Part shown: positions 13,902 to 26,358 of the stretch, one piece after another | Layout of the letters: every line of letters begins with the position of its first letter | How positions within the stretch are numbered: the first letter of the stretch is position 1 | DNA from: Aphis gossypii | Lineage: Eukaryota > Arthropoda > Insecta > Hemiptera > Aphididae | Direction: 5' to 3' | Length of the DNA: 64,000 bases | Assembly (NCBI RefSeq): GCF_020184175.1 | Contig: NC_065531.1 | Span: forward strand, 15,149,213 to 15,213,212 | Translations under genes and position numbers: made by a program | Notes under the pieces: generated by a model | Told to the model about the DNA's origin: nothing | Database searches by the model: none | Seen by the model: the letters and a program-made list of their open reading frames with translations, nothing else

Positions 13902-16694
13902 GTATCTATACCACACGCATAGACTCACAATATTAACTCCCACGATTATTGAACACGTAAAATTAATAATGAAAACTAATATAAAACTTATCAAATTTTA
14001 GACATATTATTATAATATTATAACACATTATTAGCAAACTCGACGCAATAACGCGTGCTGTAATAATATTATGAATTATGATATTATATACCCATCATGA
14101 TCAATATTAATCCTAATAGACTGTACGCAATGCAAGACGATAATTAAGCAATAATAAATAATAATAGCTGTATAGTCGACAATATTATCATCATTATACC
14201 TATAAATCGTATTCCATAATATTATCATATATAATATAATTATGGAATTTTCGTTTAAAAAAAAAACGTAGACCGCGTTACACAAAGCCACAGCAGAAGT
14301 ATACACATTACGCATGCGGCAAATCGCGGATTTAAACGGTTTTCATGTCAATAATAGGATACACCTCCCCGTTGAATAAAAACCACGGACTAAGTATATC
14401 TTAGTTCGTGATAAAAACGTATTCCTTACAAACGCGTACCCTGCAGTAGCCTATACCTATGATGGTGTTGTTCGAGTAGGTGCATATCCGATCGTCCTAG
14501 GCAGCAATGACTGCGGTTTGAAACTTTGGAAGTCGAGTTAGAAGCTACATACGCGCGAGCTATTTTCAGTCGCGATTTATTAAATCCAACGAAATTACCT
14601 ATATACCGCATAACGACGCGTGTTCGCTGGACACATATTATATAGCTGCGTAAAATTATCTTGACGAGTTTACCGCTTTACCGCGATATTTCATGTACCT
14701 ATAACGCGTATAACTATATATAGTACGTAAGTATATATAATGAATTATTTTTAACGGTCGTTGAGAGTATAATATTTTATACACCCGCAGCCCGTCCGGA
14801 AAAGTTTATTTTACTTTTTCGCTCTAGTGAAACTATGCGCTAAAGTACCTTTCTTTTTTTATTTCATACTTTTTCTAATACACCTACTACCTAGTACCTA
14901 ACTATATATAATTTGATCGCGGTAGAAAAAAAAACACTTTGCCGCTCGACCGCTCTACCTACGTATATGTATAGATGATGATAGATCACTGCAGTTTATC
15001 AAATAATTAAGCTATTTAAGACTATTTCGATGAAAAAATACAAAAAAAAAAAAAAAACATTATAAATTCTGTACATTTATAAATTATATAATATAGTCCA
15101 ATGCAATATGAGTATCTTGTACACACCTTTATAAATAATTTATTTTAAAACGTTATACATAACTAATTCATACTTAAATTCTCTGTCTTCGTATTTATAC
15201 AGAAGTGACTTAGATGCCTCACGGGCACACGGCTACACGAAATATCTGATTACAGCACTTTTGTAGCAGACACGACTACACAAGTGACGAGTCGTCGAAT
15301 CTATGACAAAGTTGTTTATTGATTAAAATTGTAAATTCGTTACTATTATACTTATGTTCAGTTCAAGTCAATATAAGTACCTTCCTTTACGAGAATCAAT
15401 ATTATTGTTGACTAATAAGTAAAATTATCATAAAACTTGTATTACCGTTAACAATGAAGATAATATCTGATATTTTATGATTATGAGTAGCAGACATAAT
15501 ATGTACTGTGTACCAAGGTCGTAATTGGACCCCCCCCCCCCCCGAAACATTTTTTTATTATTAAATGATTAATTATTATGCAAATTGAATATTATAATGA
15601 CGACTTCTATGTACATTATTGTAGTGATATATTTACTATTTCGGTCAAAATAAAAAAAATAATCAACTAGTCGAGACTCAAGAGACTATATATAGCATAA
15701 AAGAGACCCGTAAATAGTTGTGAACAAAATAAATTTACAGATTTTTCAGGGCGGCAAATTTTATGGAAGGTAATTTTTTTCGTATGCGTATAAATAGGAA
15801 TTTATTTCAGTATTATTTGTTTAATCCCGGGGATATTATACAAATATTCTAATTCCCATCGTTAAAGCACTGAGCCAAGTGACTATATTATCATCGCGAG
15901 ACCAAATTGTATACCTTACGACCACGTATCGTAGAATAAATTATAATAATATATCGATGTATATATGCTGAAATAACTGATTAATATAATGATTTTTACT
16001 GTTATCTCAAAACGTTTATTTAAAAAAAATTAAATGTATAGTTTAGTTAATAAGAACATTTTAATAAGAGTAGGTATAGTTATTATTTTTTAAACGTTCA
16101 ATTTCAATGTTTCAGTAGATATCTAGTAAAAATAATTTTTTTTATTATTAATAGTAAATAATTGTAGGTATACCATATAGGAATATTTCGAAATCATCTT
16201 TTTTTTAAAAAAAATAAGTACTCCACTGCGGCACTGCCTGTACTATAGCATTACAAGTTTTTATATAATTTATGTTTTGTAAATGTAAAAATATTTTCAA
16301 TTTTAATTTATAATTCACATACCTACCTACTAAATGTATAATTACAGGTAATAACAAAAAATAAAAATAAATATGGCAATTTATATTACGAAGACGAAAA
16401 AAAAATCGAATACCTTTTAAGTTTTAACGATGTTGATTTTAACTAATATATACCTGAAACAAACTAATTACCCAACTGCCAACTCTGCTAGTTTTTCTGT
16501 GACCCCTCACTTTCTTCATACAGCATACAGACTTATCTATATTACATAGGTACACAAATAGTTATGAATTTAATATTACTTGCCAGTATTACTACTATAT
16601 ATAGGTACAGCAAAATTAGCCATTAAGGCTAGTTATTTTTGAATTACTAGATGGTCGTGTATAATTATCCGTATTATATTATTATAGTATGAAG
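13902..16694. other. Non-coding region
   Basis: No gene recognised. 14420-14620 is relatively GC-rich, with open frames on the minus strand that resemble nothing I know. A 14-base C run at 15530-15543 follows ccaaggtcgtaattgga, a C-run context that looks like the degraded end of a transposon. Confidence 0.45.
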
Positions 16695-16829
16695 CATGGG
16701 CGTAGGTAAGGGGGGGGAGTTTTGGGTGTTCAAAGATGAAGCAATTTTAAAATAAATGTTGTGAATTAAACTTAATGTATATATCTATACCAAAACCCCC
16801 TCCGAAAATATATCCTACTCACACCCATG
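16695..16829. mobile_element. Short MITE-like element (135 bp)
   Basis: The left end reads catgggcgtaggtaagggg. The right end, reverse-complemented, reads catgggtgtgagtaggata, and the subterminal ggggggagttttggg is mirrored by ccaaaaccccctcc. The flanking octamers gtatgaag (16687-16694) and atatgtag (16830-16837) match at 6 of 8 positions, which would suit an aged 8-bp target duplication of the hAT type. The element has no coding capacity. Confidence 0.5.
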
Positions 16830-18706
16830 ATATGTAGTAGGTATAAGTGAATTTATAATAATAAACATTTTATTACTTACACCGTTATAATATATCAGTG
16901 TCCTTTGAAAATCGTAACATTACGGATTCGGTAAACATTTGTTTAAAAATCAAACGAAATATTACATCTGTGAATCTAATAGTCATAAAATTTCAGTCGG
17001 CCACATTACAATAATAAATATAAGTATACCGTGTGACAACTCAATTTTCATACTTCAGTTGTATTGACTATAACCCACTTCAAACGAATCCTTAGTGGTA
17101 CGATTAAACCGTTCAGCCGACGTGTATGCAAATATACATAATATATGCTGGCACATTGCACGTGCTATTTTGATATTGTCGATCGAACGACTGTTATAAC
17201 ATTATTTTACGCTCCAATATTATGTGGTCGTAATATTACGTAGATAGGAACCGTGATTTTAATTTGTAAATTATAAGTATATTAATTACGACTGTAACGA
17301 TCTTTTTTAAAGGTCGGACTTCTGCAATACCGATAACAATATTACTGCTTAGATGGGTGTCCACACATAAACGGCCACGCGCGTGGTCACATATTGTTTT
17401 AATACATACAACATAATATTATATTATTTATTAACATCATCTTTTCCGTGTACATAATTAGACTGACTATGAACTTAGGTGTACTGAAGTATTGTATGTA
17501 CAATTAAAAGGTACCTATAACGTTCAGACATCTACATTAGCATTTAGTACCTAATAGGTATAGAAACTGTGCTATTAAAAAGTATTGATTTTGTTTATTT
17601 GTTTGGATAAAAGTTATTTATGATAAATAATGTTGTTGTATTAAGCATAACTATATTAAATATTGAGTATGATTAAAATAAATGTAAATACTTTATTTCA
17701 ATTTTAATTACTACACGTGTAAGACTATAATAACCTAATACCTATTTCTATCCAAAATCCAAAAAAAAAAAAACAAGAATTGTTCATGTTTTATTAGTCA
17801 TCTATGAATGATTAACATTTATAAAAAGTTACTATATTAGCTAAGTGTTTGTAATTTCGTACAGAATAAAAATACAATATTCTACACTAGTGGTTTGTAA
17901 CCACCTTATCACAACTAAAGGGTTCATGACCAGCCTATAATATTGTACTGGGAAAAGTAATATTTTTAGTGTAGAACAACTATTTAAAACAATGCTTAAA
18001 TTCAAAGAATTAAAATATTGTGTTTCAATTTTAAGAGGACACCACACCCGAATTTTTTGTGTCAGTCATTCAAGTAGGTAACATAGCAAATTTATATTTA
18101 GCAGTTTAGTTTTGTAAGTTTTAATATTGCAATGAAATTGACCAATTATCAAATTTAAAGATAACAACACTATTTGTGATCTATTGTCGGTTTTGGTGTC
18201 TTCTACATATTAACTTAATTATATCTCATATTCTCATTGAATATTACATTATAAATTTAGCAGCTCGGGATTCTACCAACATAACTATTTTAGTGATGTT
18301 TTTGTGTTAACATTTTGCAGTAAGTCTATGATATAATTAGAAATTACTTTACATACACTAATAATATGTATATTTGAAAATGAACTTACTTATTAACTCC
18401 AATGAAGACTATACCTTTGTACTTTTTTAACAAAAAAACTGTGTATTTTAGTGAGTGTTATATTATTAATTCAAATTATATTTAATAAATATACTTCAAA
18501 ATTATTGTTACTCATTTTCATATTTTATAAATTATCATTAATTATATAACCTAATTGAAATATTAAAATAAATAATATGAACAAAAATTATAACTAATAA
18601 ATATATATACAATGTATATATATTTAATATTATGAGTAATTAAAAAAATATTTGTGTCAAATTATTTAATGGACTATGTACAATATAATTAAAATAATAA
18701 AATAAC
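16830..18706. other. AT-rich intergenic region
   Basis: Nothing with coding character was seen on either strand. It lies beyond the presumed 3' end of the minus-strand PP2C gene. Confidence 0.5.
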
Positions 18707-18712
18707 TTTATT
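18707..18712 (-). terminator. Candidate polyadenylation signal of PPM1G gene
   Basis: TTTATT on the plus strand, AATAAA on the minus, lies about 200 bases past the PPM1G stop codon. This is a reasonable distance for an insect 3' UTR. No transcript evidence. Confidence 0.4.
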
Positions 18713-18911
18713 ATCATATGAAATTTTAATTATGAAAAATATAATAAAACTACACTACAATAATATTATTACATAAATTATAAGATAATGTTGTTTTCTT
18801 GTTAAAATTTAAGAAAATAAATTAATCCATAAATCAGTCGCATGTGTCTGTAAAATTCAGAAACAAATACAAACAGCTCGTCAAACCAAATCTTCAATAC
18901 CAGGAGGAACA

Positions 18912-21900
18912 TTAATGTACAGATTCAGATTCAATTGAATCTTCTGATTTTTGTTTTTTATACTCGCCACCTTCTGAATTATCCTCCTCATCTGAACGAG
19001 AACGCTTTTGTTTTTGTTTTAACTTGACAATGATACATGTCATATTGTCACAGCCAGTACCATCACTTAATGTATTGGGTGCCAAACATTGTTCAAACAA
19101 CTAAAATTATTAATTTAATATTATAATAATTAATAAGATTTAAATAGGTACATAATTATTGTTGTCAATAATTAAAATATCTACATACTTCTTCACAAAT
19201 TGATGATAATTTTGTATCTGGTTTGTTAATACGTTCCGAAATAAAATCAACAACTTCCTGGCTGCTTAATGAATTCCAGATACCATCACAAGCTAACACT
19301 ATAAAATTATTATCATCCGGTGTTATGTCCAAGACAGTCACATCAGGTAGAGCTGTTATCATTTGTTCAGTATTTGGAAGATCTTTATTTTTTTTATAAT
19401 TATGATCACCTGAAAAAAATATATTCATTTATTTAATTGTTTTTAGTAACATAATGGGAAAAAAATAAAAATTATTACCTAAAGCTCTAGACAGATTTAA
19501 ACCTCCATTCACCCTTCCATCACTTGAAACTCTGCCACCAGCTTTATTAATCCTTTTTAATTCTGGTTCATCTTCAGGTTTGTGATCTTTTGACATATCA
19601 TGAGCTTTACCCCCAACAGAAACAACACATCTTGAATCTCCAGCATTAGCAACATAAAGTTTATTGTTTACTAATAGAGCCATTACTGCTGTACAACCAC
19701 TATCCTTTCCTGGCTAAGATAAAGAAAAATAGATATTTTATTATCATTAATATACATACAAATTACAAAGAAATAATTTTGAATACTTTTTGCAATGAGA
19801 AAATATTTGTTTGTGCTTAAATTATTATCTATACTTTGTCCAACAGGAGAATTCACAGATTCTACACATTCTCATTTAACACTAGTTCCACTATGGCAAA
19901 GTGTAATTGAGAATGCACAGAACAGATTTTTGTCAGGCCGCAGTGTTTGTTCACTGTACACATGTACACAGAATATAGATGATAATTGTATTTAAAGAAT
20001 TGATTATAAACTGTAATATTATAGAACATAGGTATGTGATACAATTCAACACATTTTGGTATCACTTGATAATTATAGATAATTAATTATAAAAATAAAT
20101 AAGAAAGATGCCTCTTTTCAAAAATGTATTCACCATTTAATATGAAATTAAATCATTATTCATTACCTTATCCTCGTCTTCGCTGAATCTATCCATTGAG
20201 AGTTCGTCTTCTTCTTCTTCTTCTTCATCTTCTTCTTCTACATCACTGTCTGAATCTGATTCACTAAAAATAAATTAACTAAATTTTATCAACATGTATT
20301 ATGTATGAACATCGGAATTGTCAAGCATAGTTGAGAATTTGAATTCAGTAACTATACTGCAAAAGGCAATGAGAAACCATCCTACTAAAATATTATTATC
20401 ATATAAATAAATATTTATCAAGATATAGCATTTTATCATGTTTTTAATAAATTGTTAAAATATAATATTGTTTAACTGTAGGTACTAATAAAATCTGTAT
20501 TGAGAGGATGTCATTACTACATATGTTATCTCTATCTTAGACTTAAATATATCACATACGCCATAGTACATTTTTGTTTACAAGTTCCGTTAGTATGCTA
20601 TTGATTTTGATATTAAGATTGAATTGGCCTATTATCAAAGTTTTAGGAAAGAACATAATCCCTGGTTTTCTTGTTGGTTAATTACAATAATTTAATTTTT
20701 AAGTGACTTATCAGCTTTTTCAAAAATTAAATATTTTACAAACTCATAACTTACACAAAAATTACAATATCTTAACAAAAAAACCATCGAGAGAACACAG
20801 ATAATATTCTTCAATAAAAATTTAATAATTGATTAATTCATTTTAATATAATAATATCTAAGCTAACAGCACCCTATTAAAACTAGTTAACAAAAATGTT
20901 CCGTCGTACACATGTAAAACAGAGACAACATAATATGTGGGTACGATGTCCTTTTAAGTATACTCAATTATGTTATTTAAGTTAAGTGGATGTTAGCCCA
21001 CTGTTTCTTTTCTCTTTGACTCATGCATAATATTGATAAAACACAATTTACACAGAAACATTTTTTTTATGATCTTAAGTAATATTAGAGTAAAATCACC
21101 CATTACAAAATGATAGAGAATAATATTTTTGAGTGTATGACATATCTGTTTGTCCAAATATCTCAAAACAATTTAAACCTCATTCAAATTTAATTTTTTA
21201 TTTTGTAAGTTGAATACAAAACCAAACAACAATAAAATATAAATATAAAACTGATACGTCATGCTACTAAAAATATTATCCTCTATAGTTTTTGTAATAA
21301 ATGATTTTACTCAAAGATTACTCAAAAATCATAAAAAAACAATTTTAGAAGAAAGAGATTTATCTATGTTGTGCGTGGGTTTGAGAAAAAAACCAAATTT
21401 CTGACATCATCTTAAACAATCATGGACTAGTAAGACATTTACTCAATAAAAAAAAAAAAATTAATAGCATAATTATTTTTCTTAAATCATAACTAAAAAA
21501 AAAATTAAACATGATTTTTTTTATGTACAAATCTAGAATTTGCATTATTCTTGTACCTACATACATTTACAGTAATTACAAATACATCTGCTATTTTGGT
21601 TTTACATAACATTAACATCATAAAAAATAGGTTCAGGTATTAATTTAATTATAACACTTACAGATTATATTTTTCACGAAGTAATTCTGGATCAATAGCA
21701 ACGTCACCATCATCATAATCATCATCATCATCATCAACGTCTGTGTCATCTTCTGAATCATCATTAATTATACACAAGGATGGAGGAAGTTGTTCAACGC
21801 CATTAAATCCATTGCTACTGCTAGGACCGCATTCAGCTTCACTATTTTTATCATCCGCATCATCATTTGACGAACTATTAACTTTAGCACTTGATGAACT

Positions 21901-24529
21901 TTCAGCTGCTGAAGCTTTTGATTTACATTCATCAATTCCATTACCAACATTTGTCTTATCATCTATAATACCATTTTTACATTATATTGATACATAAAAA
22001 TAAGATAAATAATGTAAATAATATGTACCTGTAACAGTTATGTTGCTGCTGCTGCTGCTAGAACCACAGGCATCATTTCTAGTAACTAAATAAAATAAAA
22101 ATATCAAACATATATTATTAAGCATACCAAGAGGTAAATCTTTTTATAAACACGTACTAGCTGCGTCTTCTGTTTCTTTTTCTTTTGCATCTTCTAATTC
22201 TTTCATTTCTTTCTCTTTTTTCTTATCCATATTTTCAATTATTTTATTTTTATACTTTAATATTATATCTTCAATTGGCATTTTAGCTTCTTCATAAAGT
22301 TCATTAAGTTCTTCTCTTTCTTCTTCTTCATCGGCTAAAATTTTTTTTTTATATCATTAAAATCTTAATTAGCACACTAACTAAATTATCCAAAATATGC
22401 ATAGTTAAATAAATTATAGTTATTTATGTCTACACAATTAAAATATGGACAAATAATTTAGTTTTATTATTTTTTGTTAGAATATTTAATTTTTGTCAAA
22501 ATTTAACTACAAATTTCAAATATGTTAACAAATAATTATTGTAAGAACAAATTATAAGGAACCTAATAGAAAAAACAATTCAACATGTAAAAAAATAAAC
22601 ACAACAGTTTAAAAATTAAATTAGGTAATTTAAAAGAGCAAACATATTTAAAAAAAAAACTATATCATAAGTAGAAAATGTTTAGAATTTATTTATAAGC
22701 TTGGTAAAACTTTCATGTTTCTATAGTTCTTTAAGGAAATAAAATTGACTATTTTGAAAGCTAGTACTAGATATTCCTCTTTTCAGACAATTTTACTTTT
22801 AATTTTAACCCTATTCATTTAAAATGTAATAGTAATTTTTTACTTCAAAAGTATAAATAAAATCCAATGTAATAACAAAAATTGATACAAAACGTAATAA
22901 CAACACTAACAAAATAAAAATTCAACATAAAATCATATCACAGTAAAACCCATACATAAAATGGTACCTATAAAGTATATTATACAATATACTTAAGAGG
23001 ACCCCCACACATCTAGTGTTATATTCATCTTACAAACATAGCAAATTTATATTCAACAATTTAAATTTTGTTTTAATCTAATAAATTAATATCCTAAAAT
23101 AGGTACTCACAACTTGCTTTAAAATTAAAATTTCAAAATAAGCCTATGTGCATCAAGATAATTAAATAGTGAACTTAAAATTTGATAGTATATTAACTCA
23201 ATATAAAATTAAAATGTAAAAAAAAAAAAATGGATTTTTGGAATGTAAATTTTGTTATACTATGCTTTAATAAGACAACACAGTTTTCTAATATAAAACC
23301 AAAAATTAAATGTATGCTGTTTAAAATAATCATAGTAGGTAAGTATCAATAAAATCCATTTAAATATTTTGTACTAATAATAACTTAATAAAGGTATCAT
23401 GGTGTTCAAAATTAAATTGAATAAGATGTAATTTTATCAAAATTAGGCAAAGCAATTGTATTAGATACTACCAACAAATAATTATTGTTTGAACTGAAAA
23501 CTGCTAGTGATTGTTTTGAAAATAATAACCCTGGATTAATAAAATGTTTTCAAAAGGAAGATTTTAATATTCATGAAAATGCAAAAACAGGATTAAGTGA
23601 ATGATGTTATATGTATAAATAAGTAATAGGTATAGTAAATGTTTATATCTTGTTCATTATTACAATTACTACATTTTAAAGATTCTAAATTGATTTACTT
23701 AAATGCACTATTTTCTAAATAAAATTTCAAACTATACATTTTAATTAAAAAATCAGTCATATTTACAACCTAAGAGTTCTACCGAATTAAATTTACTAAG
23801 TAACTACCTACTACCAACTATCAACCTACCACATTCTTCACTAACATCTTCTCGAAGAGCAACTAATTTTTCAACAACAGGAAACTCAATTAGACTGTCG
23901 TCAAAATCCATGAATGCTTTTATTAAAGCTTGTTCAAAGTCTTGGTTATCATACAATGTGTTTTTAACTAAGGCAGGCAAATTTTCGGCTGCATACTGGG
24001 CAACTTCAGCCCCACCGTGTCCATCATATACAGCAAAAAGTGCCACTTTCTTGTCAAAGTCCAGCAGACAGTTGTGCGCGTCCTAAACAAAAATAAAAAT
24101 CTATAGGTACAGGTACACGAAAGACAATATCAAACAAACACAACAGATCCCACATCGGTTGCAAAATAGTTTTTCCCCAAAGAATCGATGCCATGCACAT
24201 CTCGATGAATCACGTGGGGGGAGGGCAAAAGAGCACCCACACTCGCCGCACCACATCCCACAATAATCATTACAATCCCGCTGTATAAACTATATTACGA
24301 CATAAAAATATATCGAATTCGCCTCCCTCCAATAGGGTTGGATCGGCACAGGACAAGGGGATACACTACAGTCTCGGAAATCTAAGAGACCGTTGAAATA
24401 ATCGCATGTCGTTCTTACCTCTTGAGACTCGCGCCAGCCTTGCATGGAACTAGAACCGCAAGACAGCCAGTCGTTGTCGGTGTCGTGAGATTCCTTGTCG
24501 GTGACCGGCTTGCTCAAATACGTGCCCAT
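18912..24529 (-). CDS. Ppm1g: PPM1G-type PP2C serine/threonine phosphatase (complete, 9 exons)
   Basis: Exons on the minus strand: 24529-24419, 24082-23830, 22334-22158, 22085-22029, 21962-21662, 20263-20167, 19713-19479, 19409-19189, 19100-18912. All junctions are GT-AG and phases agree, giving 546 aa, about the length of human PPM1G. PPM1G is a metal-dependent Ser/Thr phosphatase, mainly nuclear, linked to splicing factors and histone-variant handling. The start MGTYLSKP and SMQGWRESQEDAHNC are nearly those of vertebrate PPM1G. Metal and phosphate residues are visible: E37-D38, VYDGHGG (D57, G58), VANAGDSR (D358), LSRALGDH, ACDGIWN (D452) and GCDNMTC (D502). The catalytic domain is split by an acidic Ser/Asp/Glu insert of about 210 residues (122-332), the hallmark of PPM1G. 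The C-terminus has a basic KQKQKRSR segment that could be a nuclear localisation signal. Gly2 could be myristoylated. Identity is secure; exon ends are by eye. Confidence 0.95.
20167..22085 (-). repeat. Low-complexity codon repeats in the PPM1G acidic insert
   Basis: Three exons of the insert contain simple repeats in frame: GCT/AGC-type serine codons near 22041-22060, ATC-type repeats coding a run of aspartates near 21720-21740, and TTC-type repeats coding glutamates near 20205-20240. They make an acidic disordered stretch (for example EEEDEEEEEEDE) and are likely to be length-variable. Confidence 0.7.
22335..23829 (-). other. Intron 2 of PPM1G
   Basis: The largest intron of the gene, bounded by TGTG/GTAGGT and ttttag/CCGATG. 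AT-rich with homopolymer A runs; no embedded gene or clear transposon was seen. The remaining introns (about 70-1400 bases) likewise show nothing beyond AT-rich sequence. Confidence 0.6.
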
Positions 24530-25070
24530 GGTGCGTCACTCGTGTCTTGTAGCGAATTGTCGTACGGTGGATTACTCTTCGTTCGCCGTTTTCCGGGACC
24601 GGATGTCGTATCGTCGTCTGTCGAGACTCGGCAAGTCGGAAATGAAAAATTCGCGGTTAACCGGTTAACGGCAGATTCGGCGATACGGACAAACGACGTG
24701 GTGCGTACTCCCGTGGTAGGTTTGTAATGAACGCCATACCAATTTAACGATGCGAAAAACCCGACGGACGCGGTACGGCGTCCGCTATTGGTGGCGGGCG
24801 GCGGCGAAAAAAATGTTTTTATGATAAATCGCGCGCGATTGCGCGGTGTTGCCAACCGTCGTCGCCCCGGCACGAATACAAAGAGATTCGCGTTCTGCAC
24901 CGTAGCGGTAAACACGACTTATCTGAATATCATAACAACGCAACCGCCGGGGAATGCCGACGAGGCGATGACCGGTCAGATCGGAATCGATAGTCCGACA
25001 CGTCGCCGTCTTCCGACCTTCCGGTGGCCATATTCTCTGTCCGTTTGATTTTCGATTAAAACCCAACTCG
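24530..25070 (-). promoter_or_regulatory. CpG-rich 5' UTR and promoter region of PPM1G
   Basis: This block is far richer in G, C and CpG than the rest of the window and lies immediately upstream of the PPM1G start. Overlapping long open frames on both strands are explained by low stop-codon frequency in GC-rich DNA, not by protein genes. The transcription start cannot be placed. A divergent transcript to the right is possible but unsupported. Confidence 0.55.
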
Positions 25071-26358
25071 ACACTTCCCTCACGTTCTTAATCACTGGTC
25101 TGGTCGAAAATCTAAAAATTATTGTACCGGGTGACCACAGTGAAATCGATTACTTACTCAGATTTCACGACCGACCAAATGAATTCGTTGAATTTCGTTC
25201 ATACTTGGGTTTGTTTAATCTTCAAACATTCATCGTCCATGACTCATTAATTATTCCTTTTTTAAATACCCGAACACACGATTTATTATTGTTTTTGCGT
25301 ATTGAACTTTAATATTTTAAAATATTATTTTTATTTTTCGGTTGTGGTATTATAAATCAAATCAATGAAATTAATTAATACATTTTTCAATATTCAATTG
25401 AGCAAATGCTCCATTAAACTGTAAATACTAATCTAGTAATGTATTTAAAATTTCTTTGAGGGGAGAAATATGACAAAAATTGTTGGTACCAAACGTAAAA
25501 CTTTCAACAATTTTATTACCTACAAATTAAGTGATAAATGAAAAAAACTATAATCATATAGAAAGCTAAAAGGGAAAAATATTAGGGGGACCAAAAGATA
25601 TATCTCTATAATCGCTACCTATGAATATGTCACTGCAATAGTCCTCCACCAAATTCCCAAATGGTTTATCAAACTATAGTATAGGTACCTACTAAATTTA
25701 TTTAAATTGAATTTTAAGTTTACATAAATCAGTTATTATTTTTAAATAATTTAGTTAATCTATGTAAAACTTAAAATAATATTATCAATAAATAAATATT
25801 GTTATGGACAAGATTAGTGATACAACAATAGAAAAAACAATGATCTTATTTAAAATAGTTTATAATATTAAGCTAGAACAAAACTTTGGCTAATTTTAGT
25901 TCTTCTCTACAATATGTAAATAGTGCTCTAGTAGTTTAAAATATAATATGTATAAAAAAACAAATAAATACTACTTATAATAATAGATCTAGTTTTTTTT
26001 TTTAAACAAATAGATTTTTCTATTTCAATTTAAATAAAATTGAGTTATTAATTATTATATTATACGTCATAAAATAACTCAAAATTATTATTCTTTAACA
26101 TTTAACATTTTAAAATTTAAAACTCATAACTAATAATAAAAAATTAACATAAATTAGGTAATATAGGAATGATAATTGAATTTAAGTAGAATGTATAATT
26201 TGTTAAATCTAGCTCAGTTGTATAAAAAAATTTGACAATAGTAATTAATGGATGACCTTTCCATACACAAATAAATTATAAATAAAAATGAAGCTATGTT
26301 AAGTAAATAATGAACTTTAAAAATGACTTCAATAAATGAATAGGTTTCTTCTTTATTC
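25071..26358. other. Intergenic region, including the syntenin 3' UTR
   Basis: AT-rich and non-coding. The nearest minus-strand AATAAA to the syntenin stop (26352-26357) is too close to be the functional signal. Another at 25697-25702 would give a 3' UTR of about 660 bases. Confidence 0.4.

Noticed and set aside
21743..21997. Plus-strand frame rich in Ser and Leu
   Set aside because: Antisense shadow of PPM1G exon 5, whose minus-strand frame fits the flanking splice sites.
24422..25066. Several overlapping open frames of 79-133 codons on both strands
   Set aside because: They lie in the CpG-rich PPM1G promoter, where stops are rare; the peptides have no family resemblance.
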